Part shown: positions 1-7,682 of the stretch, piece after piece | Position numbering within the stretch: the stretch's first letter is position 1 | How the letters are laid out: each line of letters starts with the position of its first letter | DNA from: an uncultured Duncaniella sp. | Lineage (GTDB): Bacteria; Bacteroidota; Bacteroidia; Bacteroidales; Muribaculaceae | Assembly: GCA_910586665.1 (NCBI GenBank) | Contig: CAJUIX010000001.1 | Span: 150,442 to 214,441 of the forward strand | Direction: 5' to 3' | DNA: 64,000 nucleotides | The notes under the pieces: model-generated | What the model saw: only the letters and a program-made list of their open reading frames with translations | What the model was told of the DNA's origin: nothing | The model's database searches: none | Made by a program: the position numbers and the translations under genes

Positions 1-244
1 CGACCTCGGCTTTCATGTCAAGCACGGCGGCGAAGTTGCCGAACGTGGCATCCTTGACTGTCTTAATCTGTTCGCTCAGGGCGCGGAGTTCCGGCACGGC
101 TGCCGCCAGTTCCTCATCGACCATTTGCTGGTATGTTTCCCGCTGGGCCTTGCGTGCCTCCGCGGCTTCCTGTCTGGCCTTTTCGGCCTTGAACGCCTTG
201 AACTCTTCCAGTTCGGCGCCGCTGATTGTTACTTGTTCACTCAT
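1..244 (-). CDS. DUF3164 family phage protein, N-terminal part (runs off the window)
   Basis: Reading leftward from the ATG at 242-244, the frame stays open to the window edge. It begins MSEQVTISGAELEEFKAFKA and continues as a charged helical stretch. This looks like the N-terminus of DUF3164 proteins, which sit in the early region of Mu-like phages downstream of the transposition genes. The function of the family is not established. The gene follows a 54-codon ORF with about 75 bp between them. The assignment rests on context and general resemblance. Confidence 0.6.
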   Translation of the reverse strand, partial: MSEQVTISGAELEEFKAFKAEKARQEAAEARKAQRETYQQMVDEELAAAVPELRALSEQIKTVKDATFGNFAAVLDMKAEV

Positions 245-319
245 CGTTAAATGGGTTTTAAGTGGTTATTAAATTGTGTTTAACTGTTTCGGTGCGTGTC
301 CTTTTACACCGGCTCAGCG

Positions 320-484
320 TCATTCATCGTAATTCTCCGCATCGGGGCTGTCGAAATTCAGTGATCCGGCTTCCTCGCTCGCCCACCACGCAAGGGCGTC
401 CAATAGTTCGACCTTGGCGTTCTCGCTCATGCCCTCCGTCTGTTCCCGGATCAGGGTCTTAATCTTTTCCAGTTCTCTGCTCAT
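320..484 (-). CDS. Small phage protein, 54 aa, unknown function
   Basis: The frame runs from ATG at 482-484 to TGA at 320-322 and encodes a short acidic helical protein starting MSRELEKIKTLIREQTEGMS, with a WW pair near the middle. Its start overlaps the 3' end of the zinc-ribbon gene upstream by 26 nt, the compact packing seen through the whole early operon. I do not recognise the family. Confidence 0.5.
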   Translation of the reverse strand: MSRELEKIKTLIREQTEGMSENAKVELLDALAWWASEEAGSLNFDSPDAENYDE

Positions 485-638
485 TGTGTCGCTTGCTTAG
501 TTCTATCCGTTTGGGTAATACCACGCCCCAGTTACATGCCCGGCAGCACTCGCCGTCCTCTTTTATGGGGTAGGGGTCGTTTCCGTATTCCGTAAATTCT
601 TTGCCGCAGATGCAGCAGACTTTTTTGTCCTTTTCCAT
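459..638 (-). CDS. Small zinc-ribbon-like phage protein, 59 aa
   Basis: I start this at the ATG at 636-638 (MEKDKKVCCICGKEF); the longer open frame upstream runs through the neighbouring HTH gene. Four cysteines in two pairs (CCICG near residue 9 and CCRAC near residue 34) form a likely zinc-binding knuckle. The 5' end overlaps the preceding gene by 76 nt and the 3' end overlaps the following one by 26 nt. The role is unknown; small zinc proteins in phage early operons often bind nucleic acid, but nothing here shows that. Confidence 0.55.
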   Translation of the reverse strand: MEKDKKVCCICGKEFTEYGNDPYPIKEDGECCRACNWGVVLPKRIELSKRHNEQRTGKD

Positions 639-1069
639 GCTCGTTTGCCAAATTGATATTTGTCGCCTCTTTGTAGGTTGGGCGAGTAATAACCTTTTGC
701 CGGATATGTGCCTTTTTTCAAATGGCTCTCCCGGGCTTTTTTCGACGTGTGAGCCTGGCACTCGCACATGAATTGCGCGGTCTTTTCAAGCCCCAGCCTA
801 CGCGCCTGCCTCACAACCGAGCGCGGCGAGATCCCGAGTATCAGCGCGCAAATTTTGTTCGACATGTGCGGAAAGTTACGACGCATCCAGCTCTCTTGCT
901 CGTGTGTAAGCGTGATTTTATTCGGTTGGTGCTTGTTGAGCCCTATTTTGTGCGCCTGCACATAAACGGCCTGTACACTAGTGCCGAAATACTCCGCCAG
1001 CTCCGGGGCTGTCATACTTTCATAGAGTGTGCGCAATTCCTCGTTGCGCTCTTTCGTCCATTTAGCCAT
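563..1069 (-). CDS. Phage HTH-type DNA-binding protein
   Basis: The 168-residue basic protein begins MAKWTKERNEELRTLYESMT and has two successive helix-turn-helix-like units, at about residues 5-45 (PELAEYFGTSVQAVYVQAHKIGL) and 60-95 (NKICALILGISPRSVVRQARRLGL). Both resemble homeodomain-like or Myb-like helices used by phage regulators. The C-terminal 75 residues are rich in Lys and Arg. It lies 4 bp after the gemA-like gene in the early operon. A DNA-binding or regulatory role is inferred from the repeats; the target is unknown. Confidence 0.6.
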   Translation of the reverse strand: MAKWTKERNEELRTLYESMTAPELAEYFGTSVQAVYVQAHKIGLNKHQPNKITLTHEQESWMRRNFPHMSNKICALILGISPRSVVRQARRLGLEKTAQFMCECQAHTSKKARESHLKKGTYPAKGYYSPNLQRGDKYQFGKRAWKRTKKSAASAAKNLRNTETTPTP

Positions 1070-1073
1070 ATCA

Positions 1074-1559
1074 TCAGTTTAATGCCGGGTCAATTTCGCC
1101 GCTGGCCGCATAGTGCTGCATCAGCATCGCATCGGTCAAAGCATCGACCGCCCGGGCGTCCTTGACTTTGTTGTTGAATGTCGCTATGAGGTTGCGCAGC
1201 CGCTCCCTCGGTATCTTGTTAAAATCGGCGTAGCCGCTGGCTCGTTCGGCAATGCCTTTGATTATCGCCACGCTGCTTTTTTGCCCGGTTTCCCGGAGCC
1301 AGCCGCCGATCGCCGCCATTACCTGCTTGCGCAGCTTGTCAAGTCTGGCCGTGCCCTGCTTTTCGTCCACCTGCTCGCTCAGTTTCGCGCAGATGTCTAT
1401 GAGCTGGTGCTGGGTCAGGTCGCGGCTGCTCTCCACTCCCCAGCTTGCAAGGATCGCACGCTTGGCTTCATCATCAAGCCCCAGCACCGTGCAGAGGGTA
1501 TGATATTTTTTCAGCAGCCCCCGGTGTATCTGGTCCATTGTCTTGTTTTCTCTTGCCAT
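1074..1559 (-). CDS. GemA-like regulatory protein (DUF1018, Mu Gp16 type)
   Basis: This 161-residue protein (MARENKTMDQIHRGLLKKYH at the start) matches the pattern of the Mu gp16/GemA family. It has an N-terminal helical part with LGLDDEAKRAILASWGVESSRDLTQHQL, and a C-terminal part reading ALTDAMLMQHYAA. GemA proteins are early phage products reported to affect host gene expression and DNA supercoiling in Mu. Placement between the ATPase and HTH genes fits the Mu-like early block. Confidence 0.7.
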   Translation of the reverse strand: MARENKTMDQIHRGLLKKYHTLCTVLGLDDEAKRAILASWGVESSRDLTQHQLIDICAKLSEQVDEKQGTARLDKLRKQVMAAIGGWLRETGQKSSVAIIKGIAERASGYADFNKIPRERLRNLIATFNNKVKDARAVDALTDAMLMQHYAASGEIDPALN

Positions 1560-1566
1560 GATTAAG

Positions 1567-2214
1567 TTATTTAATTTGTTCGGCCCAATAGTCGTTTGCG
1601 CCCTGTTCCCATATTATGAAGTCCTCGCCGCCCTCGCCTTTATCCCGGTCCTCGTAGCGAGTTGTCACAAAGGCTTTGAAGCCCTCGACCTTGATTTTTA
1701 TGTCGGCGTCATAGCGTATCTTTTTCGCTATGTGTCCGTCGGGGTTCTTACCGGCTTTGTCGGCCTGGCTTATGAACACGAACAGTTTGTCCGAAAATTC
1801 AGCTTTCAGGGCTTTGAACTGGTCCATATAGAATTTTGTCAGGTATTGCAGGCTGTCAATTACGATTATTTCCGGGCTCTTGCGTTTGCGCAGCCTGGCA
1901 CACAGCTCCGGCAATTCCTCTTTGTTCAGAAGTATTATATTGCTGCCGGCCTCGGCCATGCCTACGCGCTCCCATGCCTTTTGCAGCGACAGGCTCAACC
2001 CTTGTTCGAGGCTGTCATAGGCCACACGCCGGAAGTTCGCCAGATACTTGCAGAGCATGAGCGTGAAAGTGGTTTTGCCGCTTCCGCTATCGCCCCAGAT
2101 CAGCCATACCCCGCGAAGCTCCGGGCGTCCGAAGCTCGCCAGGAACGACCCGTCGAAGTCTGCGGTCTCGAATTGCGCCGCCAGCACGTTTTTATTGCTT
2201 ATCGCCCTGCCCAT
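1567..2214 (-). CDS. RecA/RadA-like P-loop ATPase of the phage
   Basis: The 215-residue protein has a Walker A motif WGDSGSGKTTF near residue 40 and a Walker B strand IIVIDSLQYL near residue 115, followed by KLFVFISQADKAGK, typical of RecA/KaiC-type single-domain ATPases. It is distinct from the MuB homologue 440 bp upstream, so this phage carries two ATPases in its early operon. A role in replication or recombination is likely but not shown by sequence. Its start follows a TAACGGACA stretch resembling the motif before other early genes. Confidence 0.7.
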   Translation of the reverse strand: MGRAISNKNVLAAQFETADFDGSFLASFGRPELRGVWLIWGDSGSGKTTFTLMLCKYLANFRRVAYDSLEQGLSLSLQKAWERVGMAEAGSNIILLNKEELPELCARLRKRKSPEIIVIDSLQYLTKFYMDQFKALKAEFSDKLFVFISQADKAGKNPDGHIAKKIRYDADIKIKVEGFKAFVTTRYEDRDKGEGGEDFIIWEQGANDYWAEQIK

Positions 2215-2220
2215 TGTCCG

Positions 2221-2454
2221 TTATTGTTTTACCTTTACGCCGTACCCTTTGGCCTCTATCATCGCGTTAAACGCCCTCCGTTTGGCCTCTAAGTCCTCGG
2301 CTGTGTTCGCCTCTATTTCAACCCGGATCATCTTGCACCTGCGCCATGTTACACGCTTTACCCGGATATCGCAGAGCCAGCCCTCATTGAGCCAGTCCTG
2401 CAATATCTGGGGTGTCCACCCGGCCACTATGTCGAATCGTGCCTTGTGTTTCAT
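2221..2454 (-). CDS. Small phage protein, 77 aa, unknown function
   Basis: This basic and aromatic protein (MKHKARFDIVAGWTPQILQD) has a central strand-like stretch RVKRVTWRRCKMIRVEIEAN and a helical tail. Its ATG overlaps the TAA of the upstream gene by 1 nt and it ends 6 nt before the ATPase start, so it is translated within the early operon. I do not recognise the family. Confidence 0.5.
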   Translation of the reverse strand: MKHKARFDIVAGWTPQILQDWLNEGWLCDIRVKRVTWRRCKMIRVEIEANTAEDLEAKRRAFNAMIEAKGYGVKVKQ

Positions 2455-2654
2455 TACTTTGCTTCGTCCAAAAATTCTACATCACAGCGGTCCACACGGG
2501 TTATATAACGACCGTTGCCGTCTTTAAGAGAATATCCCCCATAAGAGCCGAATATTTCCATTACTGTACCCTTTTCAAAGGTCTGCCCACCGCGGTTGCG
2601 CATTGTAACACGCAACCGCACCTTGGCGCCTATGATTTTGCGACGCTTGCTCAT
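2454..2654 (-). CDS. Small basic phage protein, 66 aa, SH3-like fold possible
   Basis: The start is the ATG at 2652-2654, which overlaps the MuB stop in an ATGA arrangement; the longer open frame upstream lies inside muB. The short beta-rich sequence (KIIGAKVRLRVTMRNRGGQT, then GTVMEIFGSYGGYSLKDGNG) reads like a small barrel with alternating hydrophobic and charged residues. Function is unknown. Coupling to MuB suggests a role in the transposition or early-replication module. Confidence 0.55.
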   Translation of the reverse strand: MSKRRKIIGAKVRLRVTMRNRGGQTFEKGTVMEIFGSYGGYSLKDGNGRYITRVDRCDVEFLDEAK

Positions 2655-3505
2655 TTCGCACCCCCTTTCAGCATGGCCCATACACTGCGCTTTACGCGCC
2701 GCAGGTCGCCGTCGCACTCGTCCACTATCCTGTTTATTGCCCGGCTGTCGCTCACGCCGTTGGCGACGCATACGGCCGCCACGTCCTCACTGTTAGGCAG
2801 TGGCAGCTCCACGAATTTGCGGCCTATGCGGCTGTATATCTCGGCATAGCCTTTGCGGTTCAGGCGCAGCCCCTTTTCGATTCTGGCTTTCAGATTGCTT
2901 GTGGCGGTCAGCATTATGCCGCACTGGTCCTCGAGCTGGTTATACAGGCTAATGAAAAAATAAAGCACCTGGTCGCTCAGCTTGTCGGCCTCGTCCAGCA
3001 CGATCAGCGGCTTTTCCTTGCGCTTCAACGTGTCCACGATATTGTCCATCATGTCGCTAACGGTGGTGCCGCTCACTGTCGCCCCCATGTTCTGCAACAG
3101 TTTGGCCATGAACGTGCGACGGTTCCAATACTCGGAGCAGACCATGTGATAGACGTTGCGCCCGGCGGCCGTGTAGTTCTTTATGGCCTCGGTCTTGCCG
3201 CTCCCGGCTCCGCCTATAACGGCGGCGGTCAGGTTGTCGGCCTGCACGCTGGCAAGCGTGAATGTCATTACCTCGTAGGCCCGGGTCTTGACAACCTGCC
3301 AGCCCCTGGCCTCGCTGCTTCCGGTCTGGGCGGCTATGCTCCGCCACATGTCGTCGGCTATGGTGTCCCATTTTCCGGTCAGCACTTTGCTTATGGTCGC
3401 GCTGCTCACTCCGTTAAGGCTGTTGGCGGCCTTATTGCCGCTCCCTTTTTGCTCCACATAGGCGCGGAGCTGTTCGCATATCTGTTTTTTCTGTTCTGTT
3501 GTCAT
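2651..3505 (-). CDS. MuB-type transposition ATPase / target-DNA activator
   Basis: The 284-residue protein has an N-terminal HTH-like region (AANSLNGVSSATISKVLTGKW, about residues 25-45), as in Mu B. An AAA+ core follows, with Walker A GGAGSGKTEA near residue 98 and Walker B PLIVLDEADKLS near residue 170. In Mu, MuB binds target DNA, directs transposase away from phage DNA and stimulates strand transfer. It follows the transposase gene directly, with a GTAAAAGGAC block before its ATG. Length and gene order agree with MuB-family proteins. Confidence 0.85.
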   Translation of the reverse strand: MTTEQKKQICEQLRAYVEQKGSGNKAANSLNGVSSATISKVLTGKWDTIADDMWRSIAAQTGSSEARGWQVVKTRAYEVMTFTLASVQADNLTAAVIGGAGSGKTEAIKNYTAAGRNVYHMVCSEYWNRRTFMAKLLQNMGATVSGTTVSDMMDNIVDTLKRKEKPLIVLDEADKLSDQVLYFFISLYNQLEDQCGIMLTATSNLKARIEKGLRLNRKGYAEIYSRIGRKFVELPLPNSEDVAAVCVANGVSDSRAINRIVDECDGDLRRVKRSVWAMLKGGAK

Positions 3506-3518
3506 GTCCTTTTACATC

Positions 3519-5567
3519 TTAAAAAATTGAATAATCGTTTGTCTGGTATGCGTCCACCGCATCGCCCTGACGTGTTACAGGTATTTCCACGGTTTCGACC
3601 TCTAAAGCCTCGATGTCGGCCGCGGCCAGCCGCTTGCGGCTCCTGTTGTCTTTGTGCTGGCCCCGGCTGTCGGTCAGCATCAGTCTGTCCTCCATGCACG
3701 CGCCCAGCGCCGGGGTGCGGTAGATCGGCAGTTCCGCGGCGCGCTCGATCGTGCGTTTCGCTCCCTGGTAGTGTTGTGCGAGCCGGCGCCCAGTCTCGGC
3801 CTCTAATGCCACGTTATAGTCGCGCACTCGCTGGAGCTGTTCTGCGTCGCCCGGCTTGCGGTCGGCAAGCGCCATTGGCTGCACGTATTTTTCCTCAAGC
3901 ATATAGCGGCGTGTGCCGTCCTCGCTAACTGCCAGTACATCGTGCAGGTCGTCGGGGTCATATCGCACCGTCCAGCGCTCTGAGGCATAGTCCCTGAATG
4001 TCAGGTCGAAGCAGTCATAATCACGCTTCACGCCTAAAATAGTGGGGCGTAGGCCGCAACCCTCCAGCACGTTCTTAAAGCCTGTTTCAGCGCCGAAGTT
4101 CAGCAGGTACATTTCGCGGCTCATAGGCAGGGTGTGTTCGGGTTTGAGGTTGGCGAGTTTTTCCATGAGCGCGCCGATTTTCTGCATGCGTTCCAGCCGC
4201 ATCATTTCATCTATTTGTGCACGGACTCCGACTTCATCGGGGAAGCTGTGCCGGCGGCGGTTCAGGGCCTCGCTGTTAGGCTGGCGCTTCGGGTTGGTGG
4301 TCACGCCGTAGCCGCCCCAGTTCGGGCACAACTGGCAGTATGTCGTATTGAGGTGGTTGAAATACGGCTCGACCGGCTTCGCCTTGGCATTGTGTGCCTG
4401 TGCCGGTATCACCTTGTCGCCCAAAACGGCGTAGAGTTCGGTCATGGTCTTTATCGCGTAGCGGTCGCTCTGCACCTGGTTGTATCTCAGCATCTGTCCT
4501 GTCAGCTCCCGGCTGTGGATCGCGGCGTTCCTCAATGCCGCTTTTATCAGTTCCGGGCACTCATGGTCGCCGACGGCGTAGCCCATAGGGTAGTCCACGC
4601 ACGGATCAAGCACCACCACGATTGTAAGACGGTTTGTGTAGGTCGTCACGTTGTGCCCCTTTTTGTCTGTCCGCGTTTTCTGGTAGAGCAGCTCCACCGT
4701 CCAGCCGTCGAGCGAGCACATCAGGAATGGCGCGGTCGGGCGGCTCCGCTTCACCTGCATGGTCTTTGTGTTGCGGAAGTTGGTAACACCCAGACGCCCG
4801 GCGGCCGCCTCTAATTGCAGCTTCTCGCGCCATACGCCCACGGCTGCGGCGGTTATCACTTTCCAACCTAACAACCGCGCCTTGGCGTTGTAGGCTTTCG
4901 CCACAACCGTGTCCTGCACGTTGTTGGGGTTGCTTATCAGCGTGGCGAGATAGCCGGTCTGCTCATCGGTCAGCACCTTGCCGGCGTTGCCGTTCTGGAA
5001 TTTGCCGGATATGAAACATTCGTAACCGTCGCGCACATACTCCGCGCATTTCATCGACAACCGCCGGGGGCTGCCGGGCAGCGAGTGGGGGAAACGGTCG
5101 GCCAGACGCGGCAGGGCTGCCGCTGCTCTCGCCCAGAATTCTTTTGCCGCCACGGCTTTTTTGCCGGTGCGCTGCCGCTTGCTCACATGAGCCTCCCAGC
5201 AACGCCGGAACGCGTTCATGATCGCCGCGTTGCTCGCATACTCCATCACTTTGTCCTCGGGCAAATGCCGGCCGTCGTTCAGCGTGTAGCCCTGGAAAAA
5301 GTCAAAGGCCGCGCCGTCCGGCTCCACGGTGTCTATAAACTCCCGGCTCTCGGCCTGCTCTTTCAAGTCCGGCCAACGTCTGTAAACCTCAGTCCGCCAT
5401 TTCAGCGGCAGGCTCTCAACATCGAACAAAGCCACACGACCGTTGCCGCCCTTTTGCACCTGGCGCACCTGTCCTTTGCGTACAAGGGCTTTGAGGTTGG
5501 CCGTCGTTATCACACGCCCGGTCAGTTCCTCATGGCTTATACAAATTTTTCCGTCAATTACCTCCAT
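3519..5567 (-). CDS. MuA-type DDE transposase
   Basis: The 682-residue protein has an N-terminal winged-helix-like region (EELTGRVITTANLKALVRKG), helical DNA-binding domains, then an RNase H-fold catalytic core. Candidate catalytic residues are Asp287 in CSLDGW, Asp368 in VQSDRY and Glu400 in KPVEPYF, matching the DDE order and similar in spacing to Mu (269/336/392). A beta-barrel and C-terminal tail follow, as in Mu A. It would bind the phage ends and carry out integration and replicative transposition. MuB is encoded immediately downstream. Confidence 0.9.
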   Translation of the reverse strand: MEVIDGKICISHEELTGRVITTANLKALVRKGQVRQVQKGGNGRVALFDVESLPLKWRTEVYRRWPDLKEQAESREFIDTVEPDGAAFDFFQGYTLNDGRHLPEDKVMEYASNAAIMNAFRRCWEAHVSKRQRTGKKAVAAKEFWARAAAALPRLADRFPHSLPGSPRRLSMKCAEYVRDGYECFISGKFQNGNAGKVLTDEQTGYLATLISNPNNVQDTVVAKAYNAKARLLGWKVITAAAVGVWREKLQLEAAAGRLGVTNFRNTKTMQVKRSRPTAPFLMCSLDGWTVELLYQKTRTDKKGHNVTTYTNRLTIVVVLDPCVDYPMGYAVGDHECPELIKAALRNAAIHSRELTGQMLRYNQVQSDRYAIKTMTELYAVLGDKVIPAQAHNAKAKPVEPYFNHLNTTYCQLCPNWGGYGVTTNPKRQPNSEALNRRRHSFPDEVGVRAQIDEMMRLERMQKIGALMEKLANLKPEHTLPMSREMYLLNFGAETGFKNVLEGCGLRPTILGVKRDYDCFDLTFRDYASERWTVRYDPDDLHDVLAVSEDGTRRYMLEEKYVQPMALADRKPGDAEQLQRVRDYNVALEAETGRRLAQHYQGAKRTIERAAELPIYRTPALGACMEDRLMLTDSRGQHKDNRSRKRLAAADIEALEVETVEIPVTRQGDAVDAYQTNDYSIF

Positions 5568-5569
5568 AG

Positions 5570-5959
5570 TTACAGGTTTTCAGCATAAAGTTGGAGCTCC
5601 GCAAGCTCTGGAAATTTTTCTATCTGGCGGCGTCCTATCACCGCCCCATGACGGTTATACACCACCGCTGCGCCGGTGTGCTTGTCTATCTCCAGACGCA
5701 CGCCGTTGTCGAAATTCTGGACCATGAGTTCACGGCCGTCCTCTGTCCTGTTGTGCAGCGTCTCACACTCCGGGCAATGGTGCATGGGCTTGGCGCCGTA
5801 CACCCTTACCGCTGTATAGCGGATCTTCTTTGCCGCCGGGCTGTTGCGCTGGTAGGTCAGCGCAAGATACACGGTTTTCTCTTTCACGTTGAACGACTTG
5901 GCGAGTTTCGCCGTCGTTTCCTCCGTTGCGTCGATGTAATGTTCAAATGTTGTTCTCAT
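5570..5959 (-). CDS. Phage early protein, 129 aa, possible HTH plus Cys pair
   Basis: The N-terminal third (TAKLAKSFNVKEKTVYLALTYQ) reads as a helix-turn-helix. The middle has HHCPECETLH, a CxxC with nearby histidines that could bind a metal. The C-terminal part is beta-rich (VRLEIDKHTGAAVVYNRHGA). It ends 2 bp before the transposase start and is preceded by the GTAAAAGGAT block. It occupies the position of small regulators such as Ner in Mu, but I cannot assign it to that family. Confidence 0.55.
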   Translation of the reverse strand: MRTTFEHYIDATEETTAKLAKSFNVKEKTVYLALTYQRNSPAAKKIRYTAVRVYGAKPMHHCPECETLHNRTEDGRELMVQNFDNGVRLEIDKHTGAAVVYNRHGAVIGRRQIEKFPELAELQLYAENL

Positions 5960-5965
5960 ATCCTT

Positions 5966-6178
5966 TTACTTTTTGATTTTTTCTGTGTACTGGTCGTCAA
6001 ACCATGTTGCTGCCTGAGCTTCGACCCATGAGGTGCCGCAACAGCCTTGCGTTACGATTATTGCCGTGGTGCCGTCTATCTGATAGGCGAACATTTCGTC
6101 CTCTCCGTTTATCGTTTCTACGAAGTCGGGCAGCTTTGACCACTCCCGGAACCCGACGTTTAGTTTGATTGCTTCCAT
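5966..6178 (-). CDS. Phage early protein, 70 aa, unknown function
   Basis: This short protein (MEAIKLNVGFREWSKLPDFV) ends in TWFDDQYTEKIKK and has a Cys pair in TQGCCGTSW. It is preceded by ATAAAAGGACA directly before its ATG, in which the TAA is the stop codon of the upstream gene. It forms part of the tightly packed early operon. I do not recognise it. Confidence 0.5.
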   Translation of the reverse strand: MEAIKLNVGFREWSKLPDFVETINGEDEMFAYQIDGTTAIIVTQGCCGTSWVEAQAATWFDDQYTEKIKK

Positions 6179-6185
6179 TGTCCTT

Positions 6186-6386
6186 TTATTTCAGCTCGTT
6201 AATTCTTATTTTGTCACAGCCGTATGACAGCCTGAGGCTGTACCGCATGTTTTCCACGAAAAAGTCGGGTGCCGTAAACACAAGCCCGGTTTCCTCGCTG
6301 TATGAGAATGCCACCTTTTGCAGCATCAGGTAGAAGCACACCACCTGCCGGTAGTTCTCTGCTCGCCATTCTTTGATTTCGTCCAT
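6186..6386 (-). CDS. First gene of the phage early operon, 66 aa, unknown function
   Basis: The short protein starts MDEIKEWRAENYRQVVCFYL and is the first reading frame after the early promoter and operator at 6485-6514. GTAAAAGGAC lies directly before its ATG. The first early gene in lambdoid and Mu phages is often a Cro/Ner-like regulator, but I see no convincing HTH here, so no function is assigned. Confidence 0.5.
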   Translation of the reverse strand: MDEIKEWRAENYRQVVCFYLMLQKVAFSYSEETGLVFTAPDFFVENMRYSLRLSYGCDKIRINELK

Positions 6387-6484
6387 GTCCTTTTACTCGT
6401 TTTTATGGTTTTACGTCCGTGCTTTCCTTGGCTGCCTGCCGCTTTTTTTGTATCTTTGGCGGCTGTAACCGTGGTAACACGCTG

Positions 6485-6514
6485 CAAAGATAAGAGAAAA
6501 TTTTCTCATACAAA
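6485..6514 (-). promoter_or_regulatory. Phage early promoter (TTTG-N18-TATCTTTG)
   Basis: On the minus strand TTTG (6511-6514) and TATCTTTG (6485-6492) are separated by 18 nt, a good match to the Bacteroidota housekeeping promoter. The spacer contains the 14-bp palindrome at 6494-6507, so a bound repressor would block polymerase. It would drive the early operon from the gene at 6386 leftward. Confidence 0.65.
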
Positions 6515-6558
6515 AATTTCAATGCGATTTTTTTCTCTTGAACATAAAATTTTCTCAT
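6494..6558. promoter_or_regulatory. Repressor operators: palindrome plus repeated 13-mer
   Basis: A perfect palindrome GAGAAAATTTTCTC lies at 6494-6507. The 13-mer AAAATTTTCTCAT is present identically at 6497-6509 and at 6546-6558, the second copy ending 1 nt before the repressor ATG. This layout suggests that the repressor at 6560 shuts off the early promoter and controls its own translation or transcription. Binding is inferred. Confidence 0.55.
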
Positions 6559-6559
6559 C

Positions 6560-6979
6560 ATGTTAAACCGACTCAAGCAATATATCGAGGCTAAAGGCAT
6601 GACAGTAGCTTACGTGGAGAAGATGCTGGGCATGTCAAACGGAGCTCTATCTAAGCCCATTAAAAACCACACCGCAATAGGTAGCGATAAGTTAGAAAAT
6701 ATTCTCGCATTCTGTGGAGACCTTTCTCTCAAATGGCTGTTTACAGGTCAAGGGGAGATGCTAAATGTAGATGGGTATAAGCCTACTTTGGTCTCTGGGG
6801 AGAATGCCGCAATGATTGAAAACAATCTCCTCAAATTGATGCTTCTTGAAAAGGAAACGACCATCTTACAACAAGCAAAAGAGATTGGCAGACTGGAACA
6901 ACGCATCAAAGAGCTCACGCAAAGGCTGGAAAAAACTGTTGGCGATGCGAGCACCGGCGATACTGCAAATGTCGGTTAG
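6560..6979 (+). CDS. Phage repressor, XRE-family HTH protein with coiled-coil tail
   Basis: The 139-residue protein has an N-terminal helix-turn-helix (KQYIEAKGMTVAYVEKMLGM then SNGALSKPIK) and LSLKWLFTGQGEML, the pattern of short phage-type XRE repressors common in Bacteroidales. Residues 88-125 are heptad-like (IENNLLKLMLLEKETTILQQ and on) and should form a coiled coil for dimerisation. It lies divergent to the early operon across an operator-bearing spacer, the standard position of a lysogeny repressor. Transcription may start from TATCTTTG at 6451-6458. Confidence 0.75.
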   Translation: MLNRLKQYIEAKGMTVAYVEKMLGMSNGALSKPIKNHTAIGSDKLENILAFCGDLSLKWLFTGQGEMLNVDGYKPTLVSGENAAMIENNLLKLMLLEKETTILQQAKEIGRLEQRIKELTQRLEKTVGDASTGDTANVG

Positions 6980-7236
6980 GCGGCTATGCTCCTGCGTTCA
7001 CACGTGCCCTCCGCATACTCCCCTTTAAGCCCTCTAAATAGGGGTTTTCAGCGTTTTTTCACTGCTTTTTCAGTTGTTAAGCGCATTAAACACCATATAT
7101 CAGACACTTAGCAGATTTTCAAGGGCAAATTTAAAGGGGGCGATTTTGGTATTAAAGGGGGTGTTAAACGCTAAAAATCGCCGTTTTGATTGCCGATTTT
7201 GTCCGTATGGGGGTGCGAACCTATGCGACAAAGTAC

Positions 7237-7267
7237 CCCCAACTGTATCCCCAACTGTATCCCCAAC
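7237..7267 (+). repeat. 12-bp tandem repeat, about 2.6 copies
   Basis: CCCCAACTGTAT is repeated at 7237-7248 and 7249-7260 and begun again at 7261-7267. There are too few copies and no spacers for a CRISPR. It lies in the gene-free phage end and its function is unknown. Confidence 0.6.
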
Positions 7268-7586
7268 CCCATTTTTCAAACGAAACGTGCACGATTTTCA
7301 CCCCTCCCCCACCCCTCGATTTCGCACCTCGGAGCAGTGCGCCGCCACCCCCATTTAACAGCCGATTTAACACCTTGCACCACCCCACACGTCCGCCGCA
7401 TCACTCGCGCCGATGAACGCGCACCATGCGCCGCTCCCCTACCCTGCCGACCAACCAGCACAATGCCCCACAAACGCCGTAAACGCCTGTATTTCGCGCC
7501 CTCTGCGCCTCTGCCAGCGGTTGATGCAGCCACACAACGAAAACGGCCACACAGCCGGCGAAAACCAGCCATGCAGCCGCACGATA

Positions 7587-7676
7587 TTAAAGCCAATTAA
7601 AGCCCGATTAAACCTGCGTTAAACGCCGATTAAACGGACGGCCCAAAAAATTCAAGTACAATTCAACCGAATTCAA
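7587..7676 (+). repeat. Helically phased TTAAA and AATTCAA repeats (likely bent DNA)
   Basis: TTAAA begins at 7587, 7597, 7608, 7619 and 7630, and AATTCAA at 7649, 7660 and 7670. The spacing is 10 or 11 bp, one helical turn. Phased A/T tracts of this kind curve DNA. They lie about 100-200 bp inside the inferred phage terminus, where a bend could help assemble the transpososome. Confidence 0.55.
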
Positions 7677-7682
7677 CTTTTT

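Noticed and set aside
3146..3928. 260-residue open frame on the plus strand
   Set aside because: Antisense to muB and muA with Cys/Arg/Pro-rich tail composition; not a gene.
7237..7267. Possible CRISPR start
   Set aside because: Direct 12-bp repeats without spacers and fewer than three full copies; no cas genes anywhere in the window.
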